Assembly (NCBI GenBank): GCA_026315105.1
Contig: CM048753.1
Coordinates: 73,844,147-73,908,146, forward strand
From: Locusta migratoria
Lineage: Eukaryota > Arthropoda > Insecta > Orthoptera > Acrididae
DNA: 64,000 nucleotides
Reading direction: 5' to 3'
The notes beneath the pieces were generated by a model. That model made no database searches, was not told where the DNA came from, and was given only the letters and a program-made list of their open reading frames with translations. Shown piece by piece: positions 51,745 through 61,945 of this stretch. How positions within the stretch are numbered: the stretch's first letter is position 1; the number at the start of each line of letters is the position of its first letter. Both the position numbers and the translations under genes were made by a program.

Positions 51745-53097
51745 CTATTTTCCCCTATTTATACATTCTTCTACATCCTTGCATTTGCCTTCTAGCCATT
51801 CCTGCTTAGCCATTTTGCACTTCCTGTCAATCTCATTTCTTAGTCGTCTGTACTCCATTTTGCCTGTTTCATTTACTGCATTTTTATACTTTCTCCTTTC
51901 ATCGATTAAATTTAGTATCTCCTGTGATATCCAAGGATTCTTTGTAGGTCTTGCCTTCCTACCTATTTTGTCCTCTGCTGCCTTCACTATTTCATCTCTC
52001 AATTTTACCCATTCCTCCTCAACTGTTTTATTTTCCCCTGTTTCTGTCAATTGTTGCCTGAAGCTCCCTCTGAAATTTTTAAGAACCTCAGGTTCCTTCA
52101 ATTTATCCAGGTCCCATCTCCTTATTTTCCTATCTTTCTGTAGTTTCTTCAGTTTCAGCCTACAGTTCATAACCAACAAGTTATGGTCAGAGTCTATGTC
52201 TGCCCCTAGGTATGTCCTACACTTCAAAACCTGGTTCCGAAATCTATGTCTTACCATTATAAAATCTATCTGGTATCTCCCGGTGTCTCCTGGTCTCTTC
52301 CACGTATACAACCTTCTTTTGTGATTCTTAAACCAGGTGTTTGTTATAACTAAATTATGTTCCGTGCAAAATTCTACCAGGCGGCTTCCTCTTTCATTCC
52401 TTTTGCCCAGACCATATTCACCCACTATCTTCCCTTCCCTTCCTTGTCCTACTACAGAATTCCAGTCTCCCATAACAATTAAGTTTTCCTCTCCCTTAAT
52501 TGTCTGAATAATTTCCTTTAGCTCCTCATATATTTCTTCGATCTCCTCATCATCGGCAGAGCTAGTTGGCATATAAACCTGTACTACTGTTGTCGGTGTT
52601 GGCATAATATCTATCTTGACAATGATAATGCGATCGCTGTGCTGGTCATAGTAGTTTACCCGCATTCCTATTTTCTTATTCATTATCAATCCTACTCCTG
52701 TGATACCCGCAACTGATTTTGTATTTATAATCCTGTACTCACCTGACCAGAAATCCTGTTCATCCTGCCACCGAACTTCACTAATCCCCACTATATCTAA
52801 CTTAAACCTATCCATTTCCCTTTTTAAATTTTCTAATTTTCCTACTCGATTAAGGGATCTAACATTCCACGCTCCGACCCGTAGAATGCCAGTATTGTCT
52901 TCCCTGATGATCACATCCTCCTGAGTAGTCCCCTCCCGGAGATCCGAATGGGGGACTATTTTACCTCCGGAATATTTTACCCGAGAGGATGCCATCATCA
53001 TATGTTCATACAGTAGAGCTGCATGTCCTCGGGAAAAATAACGGCTGTAGTTTCCCCTTGCTTTCAGCCGTTCGCAGTAGCTGTGTGGCAAAGCCAC
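51745..53097 (-). CDS. RTE apurinic-type endonuclease (EEP fold)
   Basis: 450 codons. Family motifs: WNVRSL (77-82), ISEVRW (105-110, metal-binding Glu), MGDWNSVVG (209-217), RYQIDFIM (274-281) and the DSDHN catalytic site (302-306). A basic C-terminal linker follows to GKCKDVEECINRGK, where one missing base in an A run makes TAG. This domain nicks the target to prime reverse transcription. The 60-residue N-terminus before the fold (ALPHSYCERLKARGNYSRYF) is shared with 15690-15800, so it belongs to the element. Confidence 0.9.
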   Translation of the reverse strand: MALPHSYCERLKARGNYSRYFSRGHAALLYEHMMMASSRVKYSGGKIVPHSDLREGTTQEDVIIREDNTGILRVGAWNVRSLNRVGKLENLKREMDRFKLDIVGISEVRWQDEQDFWSGEYRIINTKSVAGITGVGLIMNKKIGMRVNYYDQHSDRIIIVKIDIMPTPTTVVQVYMPTSSADDEEIEEIYEELKEIIQTIKGEENLIVMGDWNSVVGQGREGKIVGEYGLGKRNERGSRLVEFCTEHNLVITNTWFKNHKRRLYTWKRPGDTGRYQIDFIMVRHRFRNQVLKCRTYLGADIDSDHNLLVMNCRLKLKKLQKDRKIRRWDLDKLKEPEVLKNFRGSFRQQLTETGENKTVEEEWVKLRDEIVKAAEDKIGRKARPTKNPWISQEILNLIDERRKYKNAVNETGKMEYRRLRNEIDRKCKMAKQEWLEGKCKDVEECINRGK

Positions 53098-53311
53098 ATT
53101 AGCTGATGTTACAAGGCCAGCTCAGTCAAACATCCAGACTGTTGCCCCTGTAACTACTGAAAAGGCTGCTGCCCCTCTTCAGGAACCACACGTTCGTCTG
53201 GCCTCTCCACAGATACCCCTCCGCTGTGGTTGCACCTACGGTACGGCTATCTGTATTGTTGAGGCACGCAAGCCACCCCACCTCGGCAATGTCTGTGGTT
53301 CATGGGAGTTA

Positions 53312-53462
53312 GATAAATTGCTATCCGATCGGCATAAAACCGTGCCTAAAGCCTTCCCCGGGTAGACATTAGTAACTGTACAAATTTTTAGTTCTTTACG
53401 TCTTATGGTTCAGGCGTGATAAACGTACACCGAACAGACATTCACGTTTATAGAAATAGAAG
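53312..53462 (-). mobile_element. Helitron family H, short 5' fragment
   Basis: Same 150-base block as 15095-15240 and 57963-58108 (ggcataaaaccgtgcctaaa...acaccgaacagacattcacg). Confidence 0.55.
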
Positions 53463-53531
53463 ACTAGAGATGCCGGAGTCTTTATTTATTCTGGTCCCCT
53501 TCTCCCTCTCCATCTCTCTCTCGCTCTCCCA

Positions 53532-54567
53532 TCTACATCTACATCTACATACATACTCCGCAATTCACCGTAAGGTGCGTGGCAGAAGGTACACTGTACC
53601 ACTACTAGGCATTTCCTTTCCTATTCCACTCCCAAATAGAACGAGGAAAAAAAGGAATGCCTATATGCCTCCGTACGAGCCCTAATTTCTCTTATCTTGC
53701 CTTTGTGATCTTTACGCGAAATGTAAGTAGGCGGCAGCAAGATCGTACTACACTCAGCTTCAAATTCCGGCCCTCTAAATTTCCTCAACAGAAATTCACG
53801 AAAAGAACGTCGTCTTTCTTCCAGCGATCCCCAATTGAGTTGCCGGAGCATTTCCGTGACACTCGCGCAATGGTCGAACCTACCGGCAACAAATCTAGCT
53901 GCTCGCCTCTGAACCGCCTCTATGTCTTCCTTTAAACTGATCTGCTGCGGGTCCCAAACACTTGAGCAATACTCAAGACGTGGTCGTACAAGCGTTTTAT
54001 ACGCGGTCTCCTTTACAGGTGAAGTACATCTTCCCAAAATTCTCCCAATAAACCGAAGTCGGCTGTCTGCCTTACTCACAACTATCCTTACATGCTCGTT
54101 CATTTCATATCGCTCTGCAATGTTACGCCTAGATATTTGAACGACGCGACTGCATCAAGAAGCTCACTACTAATGCTGTATTCGAACATTATGGGATAGT
54201 TTTTCCTACTCATGCGCATCACCTTACATTTTTCTACATCGCACCAACTAGAAATTTTGTCTAAGTCATCCTCTATGCTATTACAGTTAGTTAAAGACGA
54301 CACCCTCCCATACACCACAGCATCATCAGCAAACAGCCGCAAATTACAAGTTACTCTGTCCATCAGATCATTTATATAGATAGAAAATAATAGCGGTCCT
54401 ATCACACTCTCCTGTAACATGCCTGACGATACTCTCATCTCTGATGAACACTCGCCGTCGAGAACAACGTATTGCGTTCTATTACTTAGGAAGAATTGCA
54501 GCCAGTCACAAATCTGTGAACCTGTTCCACAAGCTCGCATCTTCGTTAGCAGTCTGCAGTGTGGCAT
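53532..54567 (-). mobile_element. CR1-like LINE, subfamily B
   Basis: The minus tail (catctacatctacatctaca) and 3' UTR, then EHVRIVVSKADSRLRFIGRI...RAARFVAGRFDHCASVTEML, joined across a frame break at about 54100 to PHCRLLTKMRACGTGSQICD and GPLLFSIYINDLMDRVTCNL...LRLFADDAVVYGRVSS. About ten residues (EEWQLALN) are deleted before VEKCKV. Truncated at about 54567. Confidence 0.88.
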
Positions 54568-54812
54568 TTGAAAAAAAAAAAAAATGTAATAATTTTCTGG
54601 AAAACATTGTTTTCAACTTCATAGATTTACGAGAGAGACTTCCTTCGTCACGTATGCGCTATGTTACAGTTCCGAGTACATACGTTTCGTCGGTTCTTGC
54701 TGCATATATCTCGCAAAAGGACTACAATGACCATAACGAGAGAGATTAGAGGCCATTTTCCCGTGAGAACAGGCGCAATTGTAGGCCTGACTACAAGTAA
54801 CTTAGTACTGTG
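54568..54812 (+). pseudogene. Diverged CR1-like C-terminal scrap
   Basis: VPSTYVSSVLAAYISQKDYN then DHNERD resembles the PPTYISRKDHKGKIREIRA segment of CR1 C-termini. Frames are broken. This sequence and 56694-56968 were contiguous before the LINE at 54826 inserted. Confidence 0.4.
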
Positions 54813-54825
54813 GGAGGTCCTACAT

Positions 54826-56680
54826 CATCATCATCATCATCATCATTAGAGACTGATTATTGTGGTGTCGCACAAGTCCAAAGTGCGCGCCACCTACTTT
54901 CGCCGCGCGCCGCCATGCACGCACGGCGCGGCGTTCTTACGACGTCAGCCACGAGCGCCCTCTGCTGCAACTCCGCTCGTGGCCACCACTGAACGACATC
55001 GTTCACTTGGGACTGAGATAGGAACCAGTTAACACTTCGGAATCAGATAGGCACCAGTGAAGACTTGGCTATCGGACACGCACTAGGCGGGCCTCTAGCT
55101 CAACTATGTATCAGCATTCTGCAGTACTGAGATATGTAAAAGTTAAGTATTACTAAGTTTCTAAGAAATATATATCTCGTTCTAATTTACTCTAGTGTTT
55201 CTAGTTTCTGCTGTCCCACTGGCTGGTCACCTCCTACCAGCACAAGCGTGCATCCTTTATTCATGTGTCGGTCTTTCTACTCTGCCACCGACACCTACGA
55301 CGGAAACGAGACACAAAAGCGGCGACGAGGCTGGGACACAAAAATTATGTCTTATAGCGTTCAGTTTGGAGCATAGTACCTCTAATAAAATTCCTCCATG
55401 ATCCCCTATTCAATGCCAACATTGATGCCTCGTCTGATGTTATTCCTTTTACTTCAAAATCATTCTGCACCGAATCTAAGTACTTTCTTCTAGATCTACC
55501 TCGACTCCTCTTACCCTCCGCTGCCATGCGTGTAACATGACCCCACCATCTCAGTCTGTTCGCTCTAACTGCTTCATCTATGGTGTTCATTCCCAGTTTT
55601 TCTTTGATTTCCTCATTATGGACGCCCTCCTGCCATTGTTCCCATCTATTAGTACCTGCAATCATTCTCGCTACTTTCGTATCTGTAACCTCTAGCTTAT
55701 GAATGAGGTAACCTGTATCCACCCAACTTTCACTCCCATACAACAAAGTTGGTCGAAAGATAGAGCGGTGCACTGCTAACTTAGTCTTGGTACTGACTTC
55801 CTTCTGGCAGAAGAGAGTAGATCTTAGCTGAGAACTCACTGCATTAGCTTTGCTGCACCTCGATTCCAGTTCTTTCGCTATGTTGCCATCCTGTGAGAAA
55901 ATACATCCCAGATACATGAAACTGTCTACCTGTTCTAACTTTGTTCCTCCTATTTGGCACTCAATCTTTTTAAATCTCTTTCCCACAGACATTACTTTCG
56001 TTTTGGAGATGATGATCAAGCTCTGAAATATTAGTTTGCAACCTTTCAATTGAATCGGCCATTACAATTAAGTCATCCGCATATGCGAGACTGCTTTTTT
56101 GTTTTGACCTATTTTAATCCCGCCCTGCCAGTCTACTGTTTTCAACATATGATCCATGAATAGTATGAACAACAGTGGTGACAGGTTACAGCCTTGTCTT
56201 ACCCCTGAAACTACCCTGAACCATGAGCTTAATTTGCCAACTACTATAACTGCTGCCTGACAGTCTACGTAAAGCCCTTTAATTGCCTGCAGAAGTTTGC
56301 CTCCTATACCGTAATCTTGTAGAACTGACAGTAGCTTCCTACTAGGGACACGGTCATAAGCCTTTTCTAGATCCATGAAACATAGATACAATTCCCTGTT
56401 CCACTTATAGCACTTTTCCATTACCTGCCGTAAGCTAAAGACCTGCTCCTGACAGCCTCTAAGAGGCCTAAACCCACACTGATTTTCATCTAACTTGTCC
56501 TCGATTAATACTCGCACTCTCCTTTCAACAATACCTGAGAATATTTTGCCTACAACGCTAATTAAGGAGATACCTCGATAGTTGTTACGATCTTTTCTGT
56601 TTCCGTGGTTGAAAATTGGCGTGATTACCGCTTTCGTCCAGTCCGACGGAACCTGTCCCGATTCCCAAGAATTCTCAATT
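54826..56680 (-). mobile_element. RTE-like LINE with (ATG)n tail, interrupted by an LTR-like insert
   Basis: The element is bounded by a 13-bp duplication ggaggtcctacat (54813-54825, 56681-56693). On minus it runs from NSWESGQVPSDWTKAV through NNYRGISLISVVGKIFSGIV, CFMDLEKAYDRVPSRKLL and VSGVRQGCNLSPLLFILFMD. After a frame break at 56050-56085 it continues SKTKVMSVGKRFKKIECQIG to SWRNFIRGTMLQTERYKT. The tail is (ATG)n. The 5' end is truncated inside the RT. The catalytic FADD lies at the frame break, around 56068, and reads YADDL-like only across it. Confidence 0.9.
54861..55343. mobile_element. Solo-LTR-like insertion
   Basis: A 483-bp insert in the LINE 3' UTR with 5-bp ATTAT on both sides (54856-54860, 55344-55348). 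It begins tgtggtgtcgcacaag and ends gggacacaaaa. It is GC-rich with ctagtgtttctagtttctgc-type sequence and no coding frame. Length, TG start and duplication size suit a solo LTR. The terminal CA is imperfect. Confidence 0.6.
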
Positions 56681-56693
56681 GGAGGTCCTACAT

Positions 56694-56923
56694 AGAAGAG
56701 AAAATTTTCCTCCCGAAACGCACGCCAGCCTTCGCTCTCCCCGCGCACGTTATTGAGTTCCGCAACTTCCGCACGATGGGGGCGGAAACCATCAGCTCTC
56801 ACCGCAGGGTGCCACCTTTATTAATCGCCGTTTCGAGGGGCGACACACCTGCGAAGCGCAGTCAATTTCGCATTCAGCCGATTTCCTCTTACAGCTGTTT
56901 CCTTGCCTGTTTCCAAAGCAAAG

Positions 56924-56968
<45 letters not shown>
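56694..56968 (+). mobile_element. Poly(A)-tailed sequence, right part of the LINE target
   Basis: About 230 bases of unique, moderately GC-rich sequence ending in about 40 A (56928-56968). It may be a retroposed transcript or an unclassified retroposon. Continuous with 54568-54812 before the LINE inserted. No protein recognised. Confidence 0.4.
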
Positions 56969-56971
<3 letters not shown>

Positions 56972-57049
56972 AACGAGAAATTTTATTAACAGGGAAAGCA
57001 TTCTGAATTATTTCCTACCTGTTTTTACAACGTGTTGTAACATTTCTAT

Positions 57050-57634
57050 ACAGGGTATCCCAGCTATCTTGTCCACCCAAAATATTAACAGCTATTGGAA
57101 AACAAACTTATGTTTTTTGTTTTTTTCTTTTTTTTTTATTTGGACACCCTATACTTTTATCTTCAGCAATCCATAGCATGACAAATCACATAAACAATGG
57201 CGTTGATATTCCAATTACATCCCGAGATATTGCGACGCGAAGTTGACGCTTGAAATACGCGAAACGCGCGGCTAGCGCACGTCCTGAGACTCAGGCGAGA
57301 ACCCCATGCTGCTCACAGGACGTGCGCTAGCCGCGCGTTTCGCGTATTTCAAGCGTCGACTTCGCGTCGCAATATCTCGGTATGTAATTGGAATATTGCG
57401 ATGCAATCAACGCCATTGTTTATGTGATTTGTCATGCTGTGGATTTCTGAAGAAAAAATATAGGATGTCCATTTAAAAAACCTTAAGTTTGTGTTAAAAA
57501 ACACATTTGCTTTCGGTTTAGAATGTTTCCAAATATGTACATTCATGGGCCCCAGCCGTACATTGGAAAGTCGTTTTCCAATAGCTGTTATTGTTCCAGA
57601 GATATTTTGGGTGGACAAGATAGCTGGGACATCC
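57050..57634. mobile_element. Large palindromic (fold-back) element, copy F2
   Basis: Ends cagggtatcccagctatctt and the complement aagatagctgggacatcct. The central palindrome (about 57236-57293 versus 57308-57365) is the same as in F1. The left outer arm is shortened: about 130 bases present on the right are missing after aacagctattggaaaac. TA-type flanks. No coding sequence. Confidence 0.75.
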
Positions 57635-57740
57635 TATATTTCTACTCAATATTTCAGTCCCAAATCTTAACACATTTCTGTCCCAAAAAGCTATACCATT
57701 GGTCTAAAGTGATATTAGTACCCATATAAAAAGTTCTAAA

Positions 57741-57962
57741 CAGCTATTTTTCATAATAATACCTTTACTAAAACTTCAATACAAACGATTTATGTTATTC
57801 AACTAAAAAGAAGTTTTAGTAACTATAAACAACATAATATATAAAATAGTATTTTGAAACCCATTTACCTACTATAAGTTACACATCACAGACCTGTTTA
57901 TTAATGTTTAGTTGATTTTAATAATTCAATCGTCATTGGCATGTGATGAAAATAAACAAATA
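57741..57962. repeat. Repeat U, copy 1 (empty site)
   Basis: gctatttttcataataatac...cct g tttattaatgtttagttg, through gtcattggcatgtgatg. It recurs at 59172-59344 plus 59774-59850 on the far side of two Helitrons, there interrupted by a 429-bp insert. Confidence 0.8.
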
Positions 57963-58108
57963 TCTATATCTACAAATGTGAATGTCTGTTCGGTGTACGT
58001 TTATCACGTCTGAACCACAACACATAAAGAGCTAAAATTTTGTACAGTTACTAATGTCTACCAGGGAAGGCTTTAGGGACGGTTTTATGGCGATCGGATA
58101 GCTATTTA
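57963..58108 (+). mobile_element. Helitron family H, short 5' fragment
   Basis: Starts TCTATATCTACAAATGTG after A and runs to gatcggatagctatttat, where the next Helitron begins. It lacks a 3' end. Confidence 0.6.
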
Positions 58109-59157
58109 TCTATATATATTAATGTGAATGTCTGTTCGGTGTACGCTTATCACGTCCGAACGACAAGACGCAGATACTTAAATATTTGTACAGCTACTAA
58201 TTTATACCTGAGGAAAGTTTTGGCACGGTTTTATAGCGATCTGATACGTATTTAGCAATTTGAAGAATATAACGTGAAATGCGGAACAATAATTACTCTT
58301 TGAAAATTATATTTACTCTTTGAAAATAGTTTTATTGGTTGCATTCTTGCTTGAGGGTTGACAATGATAGAAGGGTGGAGTATATTGGGATGGAAAGTTA
58401 TCGGTGTATATAAAATTCTACGTGTCTGTGCGTGTGTTAACATTTCGCTCTGCAGTTAAAACTACAGAGCGCAAACGAATAGTCTGTGTGTAATTGTTGT
58501 CAGAAGTCTGCCGTTGTACACCATACAGTTCCATGCCGATAGCTATAAGGGGGTGGAAGATATGGTGGTTGAAAGTCGTCAAATTATTAAAAAAAATTGA
58601 AGGCCAGCGATGAGGTTTGCAACTCTATAGCAAGGAGGTTCCATACAGCGAAACGTGATGCCACAGACCATATCCTTGGTCTATGCGTGCTACAATGTCT
58701 TCAGCTCTTTCTCTGTGAGGATAAGCATACGAATAAGGAAATATAAGAATAAATAAATAAAGCAGTAAATAAGAAATTTCTTTGAATACATATCTTTTAA
58801 AAAAATCCATTTGACGTTTCGCGCATTACATCAAGTACAATACTAAAAATAACGTAGTTTACCAGAATGCCCTAAAATGAAATTAAAATGAATTTGGACA
58901 TTACTCTCACCATACGTGTTGAGAGATATTGCAACACAGGCTACAAGGAATAATATATGTATTATTTATTGTAAATCATTAAGCACTTCACATTATTTTA
59001 TTTTATTTTATTTGAATGTTGATTAAAAATGTTTGTTTCTAAAGAAGGTATTGTATTTCATTTCATCATTTAAAACCAGTCTCGTAGCACACTACTGAAA
59101 GACAGCTTATCTATCATGATCAGTCAACACGCGAGCGGAGCTGTGGGTTTAAGCTAG
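58109..59157 (+). mobile_element. Non-autonomous Helitron, family H, complete
   Basis: 5' TCTATATATATTAATGTG preceded by A (58108). The 3' end is GGTTTAAGCTAG at 59157, followed by T. It is 1049 bp, so both diagnostic Helitron ends and the A^T target are present. The sequence matches 10142-10901 plus extra AT-rich sequence (58850-59100). No coding sequence. Confidence 0.7.
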
Positions 59158-59344
59158 TTACCCATACAAAACGTTACAATCAGCTATTTTTCATTATAAT
59201 ATCTTTACTAAAACTCGAATACAAGCGATTTATATTATTCAACTAAAAAACAGTTTTAGTAACCATAAACAACATAATATATAAAATAGTATTTTGAAAC
59301 CCATTTACCTACTATACACATACATCACAAACCTGTTTATTAAT

Positions 59345-59773
59345 CATGTAATTATACCAATATGCTGATATAAAGTTTTTTTATTGTAATGCTGTTATGG
59401 ATCCATTTCGGCACAATTAGCAATCGTCAGACAATGACCATGTGACATCCTTGGCAACGTCTTGCTGTTTATTTAATGGTAATGTGAACTTTTGTGTCAC
59501 ACTTATGTAGCGTTATACAAATATCGTTAAATAAATTTTAATATTTTTTTATTTTTTATTTTTTATTTATTTTTTATTGTGAAGTTTTGACAGTTGGCCA
59601 AAGATGTTCAAAACACCACGATAAAACAAACAAAAATGAAATTTATTTAACGATATTGAGCCGAAATGGATCCATAACAGCATTACAATAAAAAACTTTA
59701 TAGCAGCGTATTGGGATAATTACTTGATGTCTCTTAGAGATATATTCTGTGCTGCGGGCCCATTGGATAAAAG
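59345..59773. mobile_element. Small Penelope-type inverted element with ribozyme remnants
   Basis: 429 bp inserted in repeat U with duplication ctgtttattaat (59333-59344) and ctgttcattaat (59774-59785). Inverted arms 59350-59411 and 59660-59724 (gctgttatggatccatttcg and complement). There are 49 extra bases (59725-59773) on the right side only. The left arm carries a hammerhead-like core on minus. No coding sequence. Confidence 0.7.
59404..59430 (-). ncRNA. Hammerhead-like core, partly decayed
   Basis: On minus: CTGACGA (59430-59424), a weakened stem II (TTGC...GTGCC), GAAA (59409-59406), then TGGATCC. In the right arm only the GCCGAAATGG half is intact (59660-59669). Confidence 0.5.
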
Positions 59774-59850
59774 CTGTTCATTAATGTTTAGTTGGTTTTA
59801 ATGATTCAATCATCATTGGCATGTGATGCAAATAAACAGATATTATAAAT

Positions 59851-60651
59851 AAAAATAGGCCAACAAAACCTGTTACCTCACTAATACTCTGACAACAAAT
59901 ATTGCTCCCAGAGACGCAATTAATGCTAATCAAATGAGTAATTACCAAATAAATAAATATAACGGTACTTTTCAAATCCAGGTAAATGTTGATAACAAAC
60001 AAAATAACTACACCAAAATACATTCAATAAAATAACACACACAAACTCGACTAAACTCTCACACAAAGTGTTAAAACATTATATTTCTGTTGATAAACAA
60101 AATGACGCCCTTTTTCCAAGTCTAAATAAAACACATGTCAACTACACATTTCAAAATGCATTTACGACCACACAAGACAACACACACCGATTTAAAATAA
60201 GAAAACAAAATACTTAAACTATAAACTTAATTTACGTAATTATTTTTCTATGTTCAGCAGTCTTAAAAATTGTTTATTTTAGTGACACTCATTTGTATTG
60301 AGAGGTGAAAGACGAGTGGAAGACAAAGTTTGCCATTACTGACTTAACACTGTCTGCTTGTTTGTGGAGGGAGACAGACACTTTTGTAACAAGTTGTGGA
60401 AATCAATTGTTTGTGAAACGCAAACTTGCTATGTAAAAATAAAACTTTGATAAGCTTAACCTGAAGTACGTTATTTCAAGAATTTCCTGCATGATTTTAC
60501 AAGTTTTAGCTCTTTTTCTTTTTACTTTTTAGTGCATATCAATTTGTTTTGGAATAGTTTTTATTTTTTTGTAATTTTTTTTATTTTTTTTTTTTTTTTT
60601 TTGATTTTTATTTTTAGTGATTCTGAAGTACAGTAACTAATTTTTCTGAAC
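59851..60651. other. AT-rich interval without recognised genes
   Basis: Low-complexity A/T stretches (about 60555-60625). A hydrophobic minus-strand frame (59781-60023) is driven by AT composition and partly overlaps repeat U. Confidence 0.3.
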
Positions 60652-60828
60652 ATGAGTAGACCTACTAAACGTGCTGCTCATATGAGGCAGCGCCGGTTAA
60701 GTGAAACAAACGATATGAGGGAGAAACACCTATCTCAAAATGGGACATCTACCTCAAGGACAATTTCAAAAGAAACTTTTGAAGAACGGAAAAATACGCT
60801 TTCAAAAAGGCGGCTTTACATGAAATAA
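60652..60828 (+). CDS. Short basic ORF resembling a Helitron protein N-terminus
   Basis: The ATG at 60652 opens 58 codons: MSRPTKRAAHMRQRRLSETN, then DMREKHLSQNGTSTSRT and KETFEERKNTLSKRRLYMK, stop 60826-60828. The repeated R-R-x-x-E-T...E-R pattern looks like the basic N-terminus of animal Helitron Rep-helicase proteins, but no Rep or helicase follows. It could be an unrelated short frame. Confidence 0.3.
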   Translation: MSRPTKRAAHMRQRRLSETNDMREKHLSQNGTSTSRTISKETFEERKNTLSKRRLYMK

Positions 60829-61699
60829 GTTTCCAATAGGGAATTCCTTGAGCACAACGACGTTACGGTACGTGACTGAAATATCCGGATAGCCTGTAAA
60901 AGATTCGGTCAAGTATCGTTAATTTGCTCCTAAGAATTGAAGAGTTCCGTTACTTTGTCATTGATCCCGTAATTAGAACCTAACCAAACTCTCATCAAAC
61001 TACCCTTGAAGTACATCATTTCCAATAAAAAAGAATGATCGAAATCGATTGGCGCGATATTGACTTATTCGTCCGTTTGCCGTGCACGCACTTAATGCAA
61101 ATATAAGACTTACGTGGTTTTGTTATGGATGCCACTGTCAGGACTGGACAAAATTGAAATTGGACCACACGGAAAGCAACAGCTTTCAAATAAAAACAGA
61201 ATTATCAAAATCGGTTCACACAGTAAAAGGTTCTGAGGTAACAAACATAAAAAATACAGTCTTTTTTGAAGTCGGTTAACAAGAAGTAACAGCTTTGAAA
61301 TCACACCTTGCTTTAGTCTGATATGCAAAATTGTTTTTCGTTGCTGAGTTTGTGAACAACCCTGTAAAATACATAGTTTCTGTTCTCTAGAAGACATAAT
61401 GTTAGATTTCTCAGCCACACCTTCCCCTCGCTATGTTCTGCCAAAATTTCGCTTACTTTATTTTTTATATATATAATTTAAAATAATGAAGAAACATATG
61501 AGGCCTACGATCGTTTCAAATATCTTAATTCGTACCGATTTTGGCACATCTCGGCTACGTACATGGCTATTAAAAAAAGAAAAAGGGTTTAAAGATTTAT
61601 ATCTTCGAAACTGCAACAGATAGAATCATAATTCCAATGTTCCTAGACACACATCAGTGTAAAGTTTGTACATGAAACACATTCCCTGAAGACTTATCT
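60829..61699. other. Interval without recognised genes
   Basis: AT-rich. Two short frames (61082-61279 plus, 61110-61418 minus) overlap each other and show no motif. Confidence 0.3.
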
Positions 61700-61945
61700 C
61701 TGATGTAGCATATTCCTTAACCTTTACTTCTGAATGTGAAAATATTTTGTTAGCACTCACCGACTCAGGGAGACATGGCCATCCCAATGAAATAAGAGAA
61801 ATCAGATCGAAAACGGAACGATTTATGTGTTCTTTCTTCTCGCGCGCTATTAGAGAATGGAACGGTAGAGAAAAGTTATGAAAGTGTTTAATGAACCCTC
61901 TGCCAGGCAGTTGAATGTGATTTACAGAGTATCTTTGTAGATGTA
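61700..61945 (+). mobile_element. CR1-like LINE, subfamily A, 3' fragment
   Basis: tctgaatgtgaaaatatttt... encodes ECENILLAL-type and KIREIRSKTERFMCSFFSRA residues in broken frames, then the 3' UTR (ctgccaggcagttgaatgtg) and tail start tttgtagatgtaag. Confidence 0.8.

Larger units (their letters stand above)
50021..53307 (-). mobile_element. RTE-type LINE, nearly full length (copy D)
   Basis: The most intact element here. From the (AAC)n-type tail (50021-50036) through the RT frame, the endonuclease frame and a 5' UTR of about 210 bases (to catgaaccacagacattgcc, about 53307). The endonuclease and RT frames are separated by a single-base frameshift at about 51747-51753. No other frame breaks were found. 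Length about 3.29 kb, as expected for RTE. No clear target duplication was found. Confidence 0.92.
59172..59850. repeat. Repeat U, copy 2 (filled site)
   Basis: Parallels 57741-57962 at roughly 90% identity, but is split at cctgtttattaat by the ribozyme-bearing insert 59345-59773. Confidence 0.8.

Noticed and set aside
59781..60023. Hydrophobic 80-residue frame that looks like a membrane protein
   Set aside because: It overlaps repeat U and is explained by T-rich codons. No start context or family signal.
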